From CAYJXJ01 sp964374095 (lineage in GTDB: Bacteria > Elusimicrobiota > Elusimicrobia > UBA1565 > UBA9628): a stretch of 30,952 nucleotides of DNA. Location of the stretch: positions 1 through 30,952 of the forward strand of contig CAYJXJ010000038.1 in the NCBI GenBank assembly GCA_964374095.1. Direction: 5' to 3'. Positions 15,014-23,403 of the stretch are shown in pieces (within the stretch, counting starts at the first letter, position 1; each line of letters starts with the position of its first letter). A program made the position numbers and the translations under genes. The notes beneath the pieces are model-generated. The model saw nothing but the letters and a program-made list of their open reading frames with translations. It did no database searches and was not told the origin of the DNA.

Positions 15014-16894
15014 ATGTGCGGGATTTGCGGCGTCATCTACAAGGACGGTCGGCGGGCGGATCCTGCGCTTCTCAAGTCCGCCAATGACCTGCTGATCCAC
15101 CGCGGCCCGGATGACGAGGGCACTTACACCGAGGGTCCCCTTGGCCTAGCAATGCGGCGCTTGGCCATCATCGATTTGAACACGGGGCATCAGCCGATCT
15201 CCTACGACAACGGCAATCTTTGGATCGTCTTCAACGGCGAGATTTACAACTTCCAGGAACTTCGCGCGGAACTGGAGAAAAGAGGACACGTCTTTCAAAC
15301 AAAAACGGACACGGAAGCCATACTGGCGCTGTACCAGGAGCAGGGAGCGGACGCAGTCCGCTCCCTGCGGGGAATGTTCGCCTTCGCGATCTGGGATCGG
15401 CGCCGGCGGCGCCTCATGCTCGCGCGGGACCGGATCGGCGAGAAGCCCCTGGTCTATACGGACCAGCCCGGATTTCTGGCGTTCGCTTCCGAGTTGCGCG
15501 CGCTCCGGGTCTTCGGGGCGCCGCGGGAGCTCGACCCCCAGGCCCTCGATGAGTACCTATCGCTCCAGTGTGTTCCCTCCCCCAGGACGATCTATAGCGG
15601 GGTGAACAAGCTCCCCCCTGCCCACATCCTGCTCCACGATGGAGGCCGGACCGAGATCCGCCGCTATTGGGACCTTCCCACGGGGCGGCCGCCGGTAACC
15701 GCCGATCCCATCGAGGCCCAGGCCCTGGTCCGCGATAAGGTCCGGGAGGCGGTGCGGCTGCGCATGGTCGCGGATGTCCCCCTGGGAGCGTTCCTTTCGG
15801 GAGGGATCGACTCCTCGATCGTGGTCGCGACCATGAGCGAGTTCTCCCCCCGGCCGGTCAAGACCTTCTCCATCGGCTTTCTGGACGCCGAATTCTCGGA
15901 GCTGCCATACGCCCGCGAGTTGGCCCGCCGCTACGGGTGCGAGCATGCCGAGTTCATCATTCGGCCGGAGATGACGGATCTCCTTCCCAAGCTCGCCTGG
16001 CACTACGGCGAGCCCTACGCGGACTCCTCGGCTCTGCCCTCCTATTGCGTGGCCCGCGAGACGCGACGCGCCGTCACGGTCGCCTTGAACGGCGACGGGG
16101 GCGACGAGAATTTCGCCGGCTATATCCGCTACTTCGCCATGAAGGCGGCCCGCTTCTACGACGCCATGCCCGCCCCGGCGCGGCGCGCGGGCTTGGGCCT
16201 GGCGAGTTGGCTGGTGAGGGGCGGCTCGCCCGGAGGCTGGCGTTACCGCGGGCGGCGTTTCTTGGGCTTGGTTCGCGAAGATGACCCCCTCCGGCGCTAC
16301 CTGCGCCTCGTCGACAACTTCCCATGGCACGAGAAGGAAGGTCTCTATACAGCCGAGTTTCGATCGCGTCTGGGTTCGGGAGAGAGCGCCCGGCGGTATC
16401 TGGCCGCGGCCTTTGAGAGCGCCGCCGGGCACGACCCCATCAACGCGCTGCTCTATACCGACTTCAAGACTCTCCTCCCGGAGTGCCTCCTCGTGAAGAT
16501 GGACATCGCCACCATGGCCAACTCCCTGGAGGGGCGTTCACCCTTGCTCGATCATGAGCTAGTGGAGTTGGTCTTTCGGATGCCTGGGGAATGGAAACTG
16601 AAGGGGTTGAGAGGTCATAAATGGATATTGAAAGAAGCCTTTAGAGAAAAACTGCCTCCCGCGATCTTCGATCGCGGGAAGATGGGCTTCGGCATCCCGC
16701 AGGCGCGCTGGCTCCGGGGACCGCTCAGGGCGTTCTGGGAGGAGCGAGTCTTGAGCCCCGAGGCCTTGCGGCGCGGTTACTTCGAGGAGAGGGCGTTGCG
16801 GCGGCTTTGGGAGGAGCATCAGGCCGGCCGGCGCGACCACTCCGTCAGGCTCTGGGCCCTCATGATGCTCGAACTGTGGCACACCTGCCGATAA
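15014..16894 (+). CDS. asnB: Asparagine-synthase-type glutamine amidotransferase (AsnB/WbpS-like)
   Basis: The 626-residue protein has the complete class II AsnB architecture. The N-terminal Ntn glutaminase domain starts with MCGICGV, where Cys2 is the nucleophile after Met removal, followed by LIHRGPDDEG, RLAIIDL and FNGEIYNF. The synthase domain has the PP-loop SGGIDSS at residues 262-268, then NGDGGDENFAGY and LEGRSPLLDHELVE. Length fits the family. In O-antigen loci, AsnB-like proteins such as WbpS are thought to amidate hexuronic acids, and this window encodes a uronic-acid pathway (25189-30802). General asparagine synthesis remains possible. A strong AGGAAAG ribosome-binding site precedes ATG 15014. 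Confidence 0.95.
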   Translation: MCGICGVIYKDGRRADPALLKSANDLLIHRGPDDEGTYTEGPLGLAMRRLAIIDLNTGHQPISYDNGNLWIVFNGEIYNFQELRAELEKRGHVFQTKTDTEAILALYQEQGADAVRSLRGMFAFAIWDRRRRRLMLARDRIGEKPLVYTDQPGFLAFASELRALRVFGAPRELDPQALDEYLSLQCVPSPRTIYSGVNKLPPAHILLHDGGRTEIRRYWDLPTGRPPVTADPIEAQALVRDKVREAVRLRMVADVPLGAFLSGGIDSSIVVATMSEFSPRPVKTFSIGFLDAEFSELPYARELARRYGCEHAEFIIRPEMTDLLPKLAWHYGEPYADSSALPSYCVARETRRAVTVALNGDGGDENFAGYIRYFAMKAARFYDAMPAPARRAGLGLASWLVRGGSPGGWRYRGRRFLGLVREDDPLRRYLRLVDNFPWHEKEGLYTAEFRSRLGSGESARRYLAAAFESAAGHDPINALLYTDFKTLLPECLLVKMDIATMANSLEGRSPLLDHELVELVFRMPGEWKLKGLRGHKWILKEAFREKLPPAIFDRGKMGFGIPQARWLRGPLRAFWEERVLSPEALRRGYFEERALRRLWEEHQAGRRDHSVRLWALMMLELWHTCR

Positions 16895-16921
16895 TGCCTC
16901 TCATCGCCCGCGGAGGGGAAA

Positions 16922-16930
16922 TGGTATCAT
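16922..16930 (+). promoter_or_regulatory. Candidate extended -10 promoter (TGGTATCAT) before the GT4 and GT2-GT39 genes
   Basis: TG at 16922-16923 and TATCAT at 16925-16930 form a TGn-TATCAT extended -10 in the only AT-richer patch after asnB. A transcript starting about 7 nt downstream would begin at or next to ATG 16938. No clear -35 is seen. Confidence 0.38.
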
Positions 16931-16937
16931 CCCTCTG

Positions 16938-16982
16938 ATGGAGTTCGGCTTCGAAACCATGGGCGATGCCATAGGGTTCTAG
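16938..16982 (+). CDS. Possible 14-codon leaderless leader peptide coupled to the GT4
   Basis: ATG 16938 opens a 14-codon frame (MEFGFETMGDAIGF) ending in TAG at 16980-16982, two nucleotides before the GTG start of the GT4. The ATG lies 7 nt after a TGn-TATCAT box, so the frame could be translated from a leaderless mRNA and feed ribosomes to the GT4. Alternatively it is the N-terminal remnant of a lost gene. Coding status is unproven. Confidence 0.25.
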   Translation: MEFGFETMGDAIGF

Positions 16983-16984
16983 GC

Positions 16985-18133
16985 GTGCGCATCCACGTCT
17001 TGGGGAACATCCTCAATTGGGGCATGGCGTTCGGAGGCCTTCTGCGGGCGGCCGGACACGAGGTCCGGGTCTTCGTCAACCGGCGCGAGCCCGCCTTTTA
17101 CCAGCCGGAATGGGAGAATCCAGAATGGCGCCCCGAGGAGGCGCCGTTCGTCGAGTTGGTGGAGCTCGAGCACTGGCGGTCGATCTTGCCGGGCGCGCGT
17201 GAGCGGGACTTGCTTCGCCGGATTGGAGACTGCGACCTCATCCAGACCTTCGGGGAGTATGCCCTTTGGGCCATGTGGGCGGGCCGGCCCTACGTGGTCC
17301 TCAGCTACGGCTGCGACCTCGACGCATTGCCATTCAAGTTCTGGGGCCCCAAGTCCTTGGCTTTGGCCCTGCTCTTGAGGCGGTCCTATTCCCGGGCCAG
17401 CGCCTTCGTCTATGCCCTGCCGGGCCACCGGCCCTGGATCGAGAGGCTGGGCTTGGAGAACGCCGTCTTCGATCCCCACGCCGTTCCCATCGATACGGGC
17501 CGCTACGCTCCCCTGCGGACCGAGGAGCGGCGCGCCCTGCGCCGCCGGTGGACCCAGCGGTGGGTCTTTTTCCACGGGGTGCGCCAGGAATGGGACGGAC
17601 GCGATCCCCGCACTACGGACTGCAAGGCCAATGACAGGCTCTTCGAGGGCTTCTCACGGTTCGCGCGCGAGGAGCCGGATTCGCTCCTGATCGCGGTGCG
17701 CAAGGGCAGGGACCTCGCCGCAAGCCAGGTCCTCGTGGCGCGCCTGGGGATAGAGCGCCAGGTGCTCTGGACAGACGAGCTGACCAAACCCGAAATCATC
17801 CGGATGCTCAACTCGGTAGATGCCTTCTGCGACCAGTTCTCCTTCGGCTACTACGGCCTGGCGACTTTGGAAGCCCTCTCCTGCGGCGTCCCCGCCCTGA
17901 TCTACCTCGATCGCGCCCTGCCGGCGGGGGAGTTCCCCCCGGTCATCAACGCCGGGACCGCGCCCGAGATCCACGCCGCTCTCAAGGCCTTGGCGCAGAA
18001 GCCCGCAGACCGCGAACCCTTCATGGAGGGGCGCGACTGGGTTCTCAAACACCACTCCTGGGGGGCGGTAGGGCGGCGTTTCAGGGACCTTTATGCGCGT
18101 TGCGTGACGGGCTCTCGGTCCAAATTTCAATGA
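16985..18133 (+). CDS. Glycosyltransferase (GT-B fold, GT4-like)
   Basis: The 382-residue protein opens with RIHVLGNILNWGMAFGGLLR, a GT-B N-terminal nucleotide-binding-like fold. It has LIQTFGEYALWAMWAGRPYV in the first domain and WVFFHGVRQEWDGRDPRTTD at the start of the second. A C-terminal YGLATLEALSCGVPALIYLD motif corresponds to the GT4 donor site, with a single conserved glutamate. Start GTG 16985 lies 2 nt after the mini-ORF stop and has no good ribosome-binding site of its own. Its TGA overlaps the ATG of the next gene (ATGA). Substrate is unknown. Confidence 0.82.
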   Translation: MRIHVLGNILNWGMAFGGLLRAAGHEVRVFVNRREPAFYQPEWENPEWRPEEAPFVELVELEHWRSILPGARERDLLRRIGDCDLIQTFGEYALWAMWAGRPYVVLSYGCDLDALPFKFWGPKSLALALLLRRSYSRASAFVYALPGHRPWIERLGLENAVFDPHAVPIDTGRYAPLRTEERRALRRRWTQRWVFFHGVRQEWDGRDPRTTDCKANDRLFEGFSRFAREEPDSLLIAVRKGRDLAASQVLVARLGIERQVLWTDELTKPEIIRMLNSVDAFCDQFSFGYYGLATLEALSCGVPALIYLDRALPAGEFPPVINAGTAPEIHAALKALAQKPADREPFMEGRDWVLKHHSWGAVGRRFRDLYARCVTGSRSKFQ

Positions 18134-20568
18134 ATCACCCCAGAAGTGTCTCGGTGGTGATCGTGGCCCACAACGAGCGGGACAACATCGCGCCTTTGCT
18201 ACGCCGAATCCACGGACTCCTCGCGGAGCGCGAGCACGAAATCCTGGTGGTCGACGTCGGCTCAACGGACGGCATGGCTCGGGCAGTGGAGGAGCTCTCC
18301 CGGGAGCTGCCCGGCATCCGCGTCCTCAACCGGCATCACGAGGGTCTTGGCGCAGCGTTGCGAGCCGGCTATGAAGAGGCGCGCCACGAGGTCATCGTGT
18401 CCACGGGCGCCGACCTCTCATTTTCCGCTTCAGACATCCTCAAACTCCTGGCCCAAATCGATGCTGGGGCAGACCTCGCTCTGGGCTGTCGGCACGCCCT
18501 GGGCGGATCCTATGAGGCTCGTGATGGGAGGGGGCGGTTCAGGTCTTGGGTGAGCGCCTGGGGCAACGGGGCCGTCGGATGGATGACCCAGGCTGGAATT
18601 TGGGACTACACCGCGAACTTCAGGGCCATCAAGAGGGAGGTCTGGAGGGGGCTCTGCACCGGTGAGAAGACCAACGCCCTGTTGATCGAGATGGTCCTCA
18701 AGGCCAACCGGGCCGGACACCGCGTCGCCCAGGTTCCCGGGGTTCTCGGCCGGCGGATTCATGGCGAATCAATGATAAACCTGGGGGTGGAGGTCCTTAG
18801 CCTTCTCCCGAAGATTCCCAAGTACACTTGGTGGGACGATCTTCGGGATCTTGCCGCCAGGAGCCCCGCAACCGCAGCGTGCTTGGCCGCAATCCTGGCG
18901 GCTTTCGCCGTGTCCGCCGGCTGGGGGATGAGGTCCGATTTGCCGCATTCTCGTCTGGCCACCGAGGTGGAGCAGGTTCACTTCGCGCTCAAGTACGGCT
19001 CCGGCGATCTCAACCCCCACCTCTTCGAGCACCCCCCCCTCTGGTCCTACGCCCTCTTCGGCCTCTACGGCGCCGCTTTCCTGGCGGGACTCGCCTCCGG
19101 CGCCTTTCAGTCGGTCGCGGATATGGAACGGCTCGTCTTCACCGACCCGACGCTCTTCTTCATCCTGGCCCGTCTCGCGATCCTGCTCCTGGCGACGGGG
19201 GCGCTGGCCTTCTTCTACCGGCTCTCAAGCGGCCTCTACCCGGGCCGCGGGGTCGCCCTCTTGGCCACCGCCTTTATGGGCGCTTCCGCGACGCACGTGG
19301 CCATGGCGCACTACTCCAGCACCGACATCCCGATGATGGTCATGTCCCTGCTGGCCTTCGGCGCCGTGGCTGAGGTCCTTCGCGGAGGCGGTCCGCCGGC
19401 CTACGCCGCGGCCGGGCTTCTGACCGGGCTGGCAACGGCCACGAAGTACAACGCGGCCTGGCTCGCCGTGGCCCTCGTCTTGGCCCATGCCCTGCGCCCG
19501 CGGCCACAAGCCTGGAGCCTTCGGCAGGCTGTCTGGTCACGCGACTTGGCCCTGGGCTTGGCGCTCGTGCCCTTGGGCTTTCTGATTGGCTGTCCTTTCG
19601 CCCTGCTCGACTGGCGCAAATTCCTATTGGATTATTCCGCGGCCTTTCGAAATGAGAGTTCGACGGACTACTTCTTCGGCTACCGTCAGGACCGCCCCCC
19701 TTGGCCGGTCTACCTCCTGGGCACATTTTTCCCGACAGTGATGGGCTGGCCCATGACCGCCGCTGGGCTGGCGGGTCTGGCCTGGGCGATTCGACGCAGG
19801 ACGCGCCCCGACCTGTTATTGCTGGGCTTCGTCTTGACCTATACCGCCTATGTGGGGCGTTGGAGGCTGCTCTACCCCCACTACTTTGTGCATGTCCTGC
19901 CTTTCGTGTTCCTGCTGGCGGCGCGGGCCTGCGTGGAGGCAACGGCGCGTATTACGGGACCCTACGGCCGAATTCTGTCAATCACCTTGCTTTGGCTGGC
20001 GTTGACCTGGCACTCCGGGCGCTTGATCGCCAGCTGGGACCGGACCGTCGCCTCAAAGCCCGCCTCGCGGCAGGCCAAGGACTGGTTCGAGGAGCACGCT
20101 CCTCCCGGAAGCGGCGTCGCCGTCAATCCGGGCATCCCCATCCTTCCCAACCGCACCTCCATCGAGCGGCAGCTGCGCGAGATCACCGCGCGGTCCCTAG
20201 GGGCCGGTGTGCGCCTTAGGCGCCAGTTGCGCTACGTGGACTCCTCGTCCAAGACCTTCGATGTCCACGAACTTCCATTCCCCTGGCGCGACGATTTTCT
20301 CCCGGAGAAGTTCGACTTTCGCTCCCTCCGCCGGTCCGGGGTGCGGTTTGTCCTCGCCAGCCAGGAGTGGGAGTGGTACCTGGCCGATCCCCGGCGCTAC
20401 CCTGAACAGGTTGCCTTCCACCGCAGCGTCGCAAGCTCCTGTCGTCTGCTACGTCGGTTCCAGGGGGGCTTCCCAGATGTCAGTTTCGGCCTCTCAGGAA
20501 TGTCCGCCACAGATTTCGTGGAGGTTTACGATTGCGGGCCCGCTGGGGATAACCGGCCCGCCCGATAG
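18130..20568 (+). CDS. GT2-GT39 fusion: DPM1-like domain (degenerate) plus ArnT/PMT-like membrane glycosyltransferase
   Basis: The 812-residue product has two parts. Residues 1 to about 235 form a DPM1-like GT2 domain (SVSVVIVAHNERDNI, GLGAALRAGYEEA, LGCRHALGGSY, DYTANFRAIKREVW) paralogous to the protein at 11161-11919. The rest is a polytopic GT39/ArnT-like membrane protein starting near residue 250, with NPHLFEHPPLWSY in the first external loop, HYSSTDIPMMV, and about ten further helices before a C-terminal soluble tail of roughly 180 residues. GT2-plus-GT39 would couple synthesis of a polyprenyl-phosphate sugar to its periplasmic transfer. However, the GT2 metal site DAD is G93-A-D95 and VVDD is VVDV (Asp42-Val43), so the first domain looks catalytically dead. 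ATG 18130 overlaps the preceding stop (ATGA). Confidence 0.88.
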   Translation: MNHPRSVSVVIVAHNERDNIAPLLRRIHGLLAEREHEILVVDVGSTDGMARAVEELSRELPGIRVLNRHHEGLGAALRAGYEEARHEVIVSTGADLSFSASDILKLLAQIDAGADLALGCRHALGGSYEARDGRGRFRSWVSAWGNGAVGWMTQAGIWDYTANFRAIKREVWRGLCTGEKTNALLIEMVLKANRAGHRVAQVPGVLGRRIHGESMINLGVEVLSLLPKIPKYTWWDDLRDLAARSPATAACLAAILAAFAVSAGWGMRSDLPHSRLATEVEQVHFALKYGSGDLNPHLFEHPPLWSYALFGLYGAAFLAGLASGAFQSVADMERLVFTDPTLFFILARLAILLLATGALAFFYRLSSGLYPGRGVALLATAFMGASATHVAMAHYSSTDIPMMVMSLLAFGAVAEVLRGGGPPAYAAAGLLTGLATATKYNAAWLAVALVLAHALRPRPQAWSLRQAVWSRDLALGLALVPLGFLIGCPFALLDWRKFLLDYSAAFRNESSTDYFFGYRQDRPPWPVYLLGTFFPTVMGWPMTAAGLAGLAWAIRRRTRPDLLLLGFVLTYTAYVGRWRLLYPHYFVHVLPFVFLLAARACVEATARITGPYGRILSITLLWLALTWHSGRLIASWDRTVASKPASRQAKDWFEEHAPPGSGVAVNPGIPILPNRTSIERQLREITARSLGAGVRLRRQLRYVDSSSKTFDVHELPFPWRDDFLPEKFDFRSLRRSGVRFVLASQEWEWYLADPRRYPEQVAFHRSVASSCRLLRRFQGGFPDVSFGLSGMSATDFVEVYDCGPAGDNRPAR

Positions 20569-20572
20569 GTGG

Positions 20573-21628
20573 CTAGCGGCCGGCCAAGGCCGACTCGACC
20601 GCGCGGTCCCAAGCCGACAGAACGGCCTCCTCCGCGAAGCGGGAGAGGGCGAAGCGGCGTCCCCGTTCGGCGGCGTCACGGCGCAGGGCTTCATCCGCCC
20701 GGCACCGGCGAAGCGCCCGCTCCCATTGCTCGAGCCCCCGGCAGGCCAGTTCCTGTCCGCTTTCGTTCATCGCCCGCGCGTAGGTGGGCGTGGCCGAGAC
20801 GACCGCCGGAATCCCCAGCCTCCAGAACAGGAGGAGCTTGTTGAGAGACTTTCCCGCCGAGAGCGAATTGCCCAGGTCCATCGGGATAACCGCCAAGTCG
20901 CAGGCCGTCATGATCCGGGCCGCCGTCGCCGCGTGCCACTGGTACAGGTAGACGGGCTCGAAGAAGCGCCGGGCCGCGTCGAGGGTCCGCCGCCGCCCGT
21001 AGGCGCCCAGGAAAGGCCGGTATTCCAGATCGGTGACCAGATGGAGAGCCAACGGCCTCTCGGCGGCCAGCCGGCGCAGAACCGGGGAGAGCTTCGCGAA
21101 GGGATGCAAATTCTCCGCAAGGCCCTCCCAGACCAGATTGAACGTTTCCCCGCAGGAGTAGTCCGTCTTGAGGCTCGAGCCCATGTCCTGGACGTCGAGA
21201 ATGATGTGGGAGTTCGGGCACAGCGCAATGATCTCCTCTTTCTGCTCTTCGGTCGAACAGACGACGGCATCCGCCCGCCGGCACATGGAGCGCAGGGCCT
21301 CCCAGTGGTTCAGCCGCAGGGCTCGGGATCGGCCCGCCAGGTAATTGGCTAGGCCACGCAAGAGCCCCTTGGGATCGGAGCGGGAAACCTGTAGGTACGA
21401 ATCCGGAAAGTCGAACAGGAGGCGCGCTTGTCCTTGGGGATAGGCGCTCCAGACGCTCAGGTCGCACCTCTGCGTCAGGACGACTAGTTCGTAGGGTCTC
21501 CTTGATTCGGCGATCTCAAAGGCAAGCCCCCGCCGCCGGGCCCAGGCGCAAAAGCGGCGGCGGTCCCCCGGGTGAGTGCAGTCTCGGCTCAGGGGGGAGT
21601 AGCCGATCCTCAGGCCCGAGAGGTCCAT
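20573..21628 (-). CDS. Glycosyltransferase-like GT-B protein
   Basis: The 351-residue protein begins MDLSGLRIGYSPLSRDCTHP. It has a short Rossmann-like first half (PYELVVLTQRCDLSVW, ADAVVCSTEEQKEEI) and a second half with LHLVTDLEYRPFLGAYGRRR, CDLAVIPMDLGNSLSAGKS and LLFWRLGIPAVVSATPTYAR. This is the pattern of compact GT4/GT1-like proteins lacking a clear E-x7-E. It is the last gene of the CDP-sugar unit, 3 nt after the rfbC stop, so it probably transfers the sugar made by that unit. Its stop lies 4 nt from the convergent fusion gene, with no obvious terminator between. Confidence 0.78.
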   Translation of the reverse strand: MDLSGLRIGYSPLSRDCTHPGDRRRFCAWARRRGLAFEIAESRRPYELVVLTQRCDLSVWSAYPQGQARLLFDFPDSYLQVSRSDPKGLLRGLANYLAGRSRALRLNHWEALRSMCRRADAVVCSTEEQKEEIIALCPNSHIILDVQDMGSSLKTDYSCGETFNLVWEGLAENLHPFAKLSPVLRRLAAERPLALHLVTDLEYRPFLGAYGRRRTLDAARRFFEPVYLYQWHAATAARIMTACDLAVIPMDLGNSLSAGKSLNKLLLFWRLGIPAVVSATPTYARAMNESGQELACRGLEQWERALRRCRADEALRRDAAERGRRFALSRFAEEAVLSAWDRAVESALAGR

Positions 21629-21631
21629 CCC

Positions 21632-22162
21632 CTAACCCTTGAAATCCGGATACCCGGCATCGCGCGCAGACAAGACGGCCCACTTCCGGGGCCAGGTGAT
21701 CCCGAAGGCGGGGTCGTCCCAGCGCACGCCCCGAGCGTGCTCCGGGCTGTGCTCGCGAGAGATCATGTACAAGACCTCCGTGTCGTCCCGAAGGCTCATG
21801 AAACCGTGGGCGCAGCCCGGGGGGACGTACAGGGCCGCGCGATTCTCCTCGGTCAGCTCCGCTGAGATCCAATGTCTGAAGGTCCGGGAATCCGGCCTCA
21901 GATCCACCGCGACGTCGAAAATCGCGCCGCGCGTGCAGCGCACGAGCTTGGCCTCCTCCAACGGAGAGGCTTGGTAATGCAGGCCGCGGAGCGTGCCGCG
22001 CTTCGGGTTGAAGGAGAGGCTGCACTGGCCCAACTCTGCCGCCAATCCCTTCGCCGCGAATTCCCCGCGGCACCACACCCGTGCGAAGAGGCCGCGCTCG
22101 TCGTCGAGCGGCTCCGGCCGCACCAGGAAGGTTCCGGGGATCGCGCCGGCTTCGAAAATCAC
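21632..22162 (-). CDS. rfbC: dTDP-4-dehydrorhamnose 3,5-epimerase-like (RmlC/RfbC family)
   Basis: The 176-residue cupin matches the RmlC family in length and motifs. It has RGLHYQ with His62 as the expected catalytic base, VAVDLRPDSRTF, PPGCAHGF with His119, EVLYMISREHSPE with Tyr132 as the likely acid, and RWDDPAFGITWP near the C-terminus. Start is GTG 22162, chosen because it overlaps the TGA of the upstream methyltransferase (GTGA) and because longer frames are shadows. Being between a C-methyltransferase and a GT in an rfbF-led unit, it probably epimerises a CDP-4-keto-6-deoxyhexose or its methylated product, rather than making dTDP-rhamnose; rmlA, rmlB and rmlD are not recognised in the window. 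Confidence 0.92.
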   Translation of the reverse strand: MIFEAGAIPGTFLVRPEPLDDERGLFARVWCRGEFAAKGLAAELGQCSLSFNPKRGTLRGLHYQASPLEEAKLVRCTRGAIFDVAVDLRPDSRTFRHWISAELTEENRAALYVPPGCAHGFMSLRDDTEVLYMISREHSPEHARGVRWDDPAFGITWPRKWAVLSARDAGYPDFKG

Positions 22163-23385
22163 CGCAGTACCCTCAGCTTCGGGAGGGGGAGGACCAGGCG
22201 TCCCCCCCACCGGCGAGCCCCCGCCAGCTGGGTCGAGACCTCGGTCCGGAGATTCCACGGTAGGATGAGGATATAATCGGGCTTCGCTCTCGTCAGCGCC
22301 GCGGGGGGAAGGATGGGGATGCGCACGCCGGGGAGATAACGGCCCTGCTTGTAGGGATTGCGATCGACGGTGAAGGAAAGCAGGTCGCGGTGGATGCCGC
22401 AATAATTGAGCAGGGTAGAGGCCTTCGCGGGCGCCCCATAGCCCGCCACGCTCAGCCCCCGGCGGCGCGCCCGGTCCAGGAAGGCCAAGAGCCTCGAGCG
22501 CATTCCCATCGCGCGCTCCATGAATCCCCGATAGATCCGCAGGGTGAAGAGCCCCGCGCGCCGCTCCCTGGCGAGCAGCCGGGAAACCCGGGCCTTGGGA
22601 CGGCCCTGGCCGGCGTGCCGGGCGAAAACTCTCAAGGAGCCCCCGTGGGTGGGGATTTCCTCCAGGTCAAAAACCTCCAGCCCGTGGGCCGAGAGCACCC
22701 GGGACGCCGTCCCGAGAGAAAAGTAGGAGAAATGCTCGTGGTAGATCATGTCGAACTGGCAGTCCCGGATCATGCGGAGCAGATGCGGGAACTCCAAGGT
22801 GATGACGCCAGAGGGCTTGAGCAGGACGGCCAGACCCGCTACGAAGTCGTTGAGGTCCGGGACATGCGCCAGGACATTGTTGCCCAGCAGCAAATCGGCG
22901 ACCAAGCCCGCGCGGCGCATCCTCCGGGCTGCCGCGAGGCCGAAGAACTCCACGCGGGTCGGCACCCCTTTGCGCCGCGCTACCCGCGCTACGTTGGCGG
23001 CCGGCTCCACGCCGAGCACCGCAACCCCCCGGGCCCGGAAATATTGGAGCAGATAGCCGTCGTTGCTGGCGACCTCCACGACGAGGCTCTCGCGCCCCAG
23101 GGGCCACCGCTCCATCATGGCGTCCACGTAGGCCTTGGCGTGCCGCAACCAACTCTCGGAGAACGATGAAAAGTAGGAGTACTCGCAGAACAGGGACTCC
23201 GGGGTCTCGAAATCCTCAATCTGGACCAGCCAGCAGCGCCGGCAAACGTAGGCGCGCAGGGGGTAGAAGCGCTCGGAGTTTGCAAGGTCGCCGCGGGCCG
23301 GCAGACGGTTAGCGACCGGAGACAGGCCCAAATCGGCGACGATGTCTTTCAACCTGGCTGAGCAGAACCGGCAGGTCTCGGGCAT
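22159..23385 (-). CDS. NDP-sugar C-methyltransferase with N-terminal zinc-ribbon (TylCIII/TcaB9-like)
   Basis: The 408-residue protein has the three-part architecture of sugar C-methyltransferases. An N-terminal zinc-binding module has C5-x2-C8 and C48-x2-C51. A central SAM-binding domain has VVEVASNDGYLLQYF from about residue 102, then LLGNNVLAHVPDLNDF and MIYHEHFSYFSL, where the HEHFSYF block carries the proposed catalytic residues. The C-terminal Rossmann-like domain has GYGAPAKASTLLNY and ends with LPWNLRTEVS. Members methylate C3 of 4-keto-6-deoxy sugars, giving branched sugars. It lies 18 nt after rfbF and overlaps rfbC by 4 nt. The true NDP group is likely CDP, inferred from rfbF. Confidence 0.93.
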   Translation of the reverse strand: MPETCRFCSARLKDIVADLGLSPVANRLPARGDLANSERFYPLRAYVCRRCWLVQIEDFETPESLFCEYSYFSSFSESWLRHAKAYVDAMMERWPLGRESLVVEVASNDGYLLQYFRARGVAVLGVEPAANVARVARRKGVPTRVEFFGLAAARRMRRAGLVADLLLGNNVLAHVPDLNDFVAGLAVLLKPSGVITLEFPHLLRMIRDCQFDMIYHEHFSYFSLGTASRVLSAHGLEVFDLEEIPTHGGSLRVFARHAGQGRPKARVSRLLARERRAGLFTLRIYRGFMERAMGMRSRLLAFLDRARRRGLSVAGYGAPAKASTLLNYCGIHRDLLSFTVDRNPYKQGRYLPGVRIPILPPAALTRAKPDYILILPWNLRTEVSTQLAGARRWGGRLVLPLPKLRVLR

Positions 23386-23403
23386 GGGCCGCGGTCTTGC
23401 GGG

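Noticed and set aside
22163..22402. Long N-terminal extension of rfbC
   Set aside because: Proline/arginine-rich shadow of the C-methyltransferase; GTG 22162 overlaps its stop and restores the normal RmlC length.
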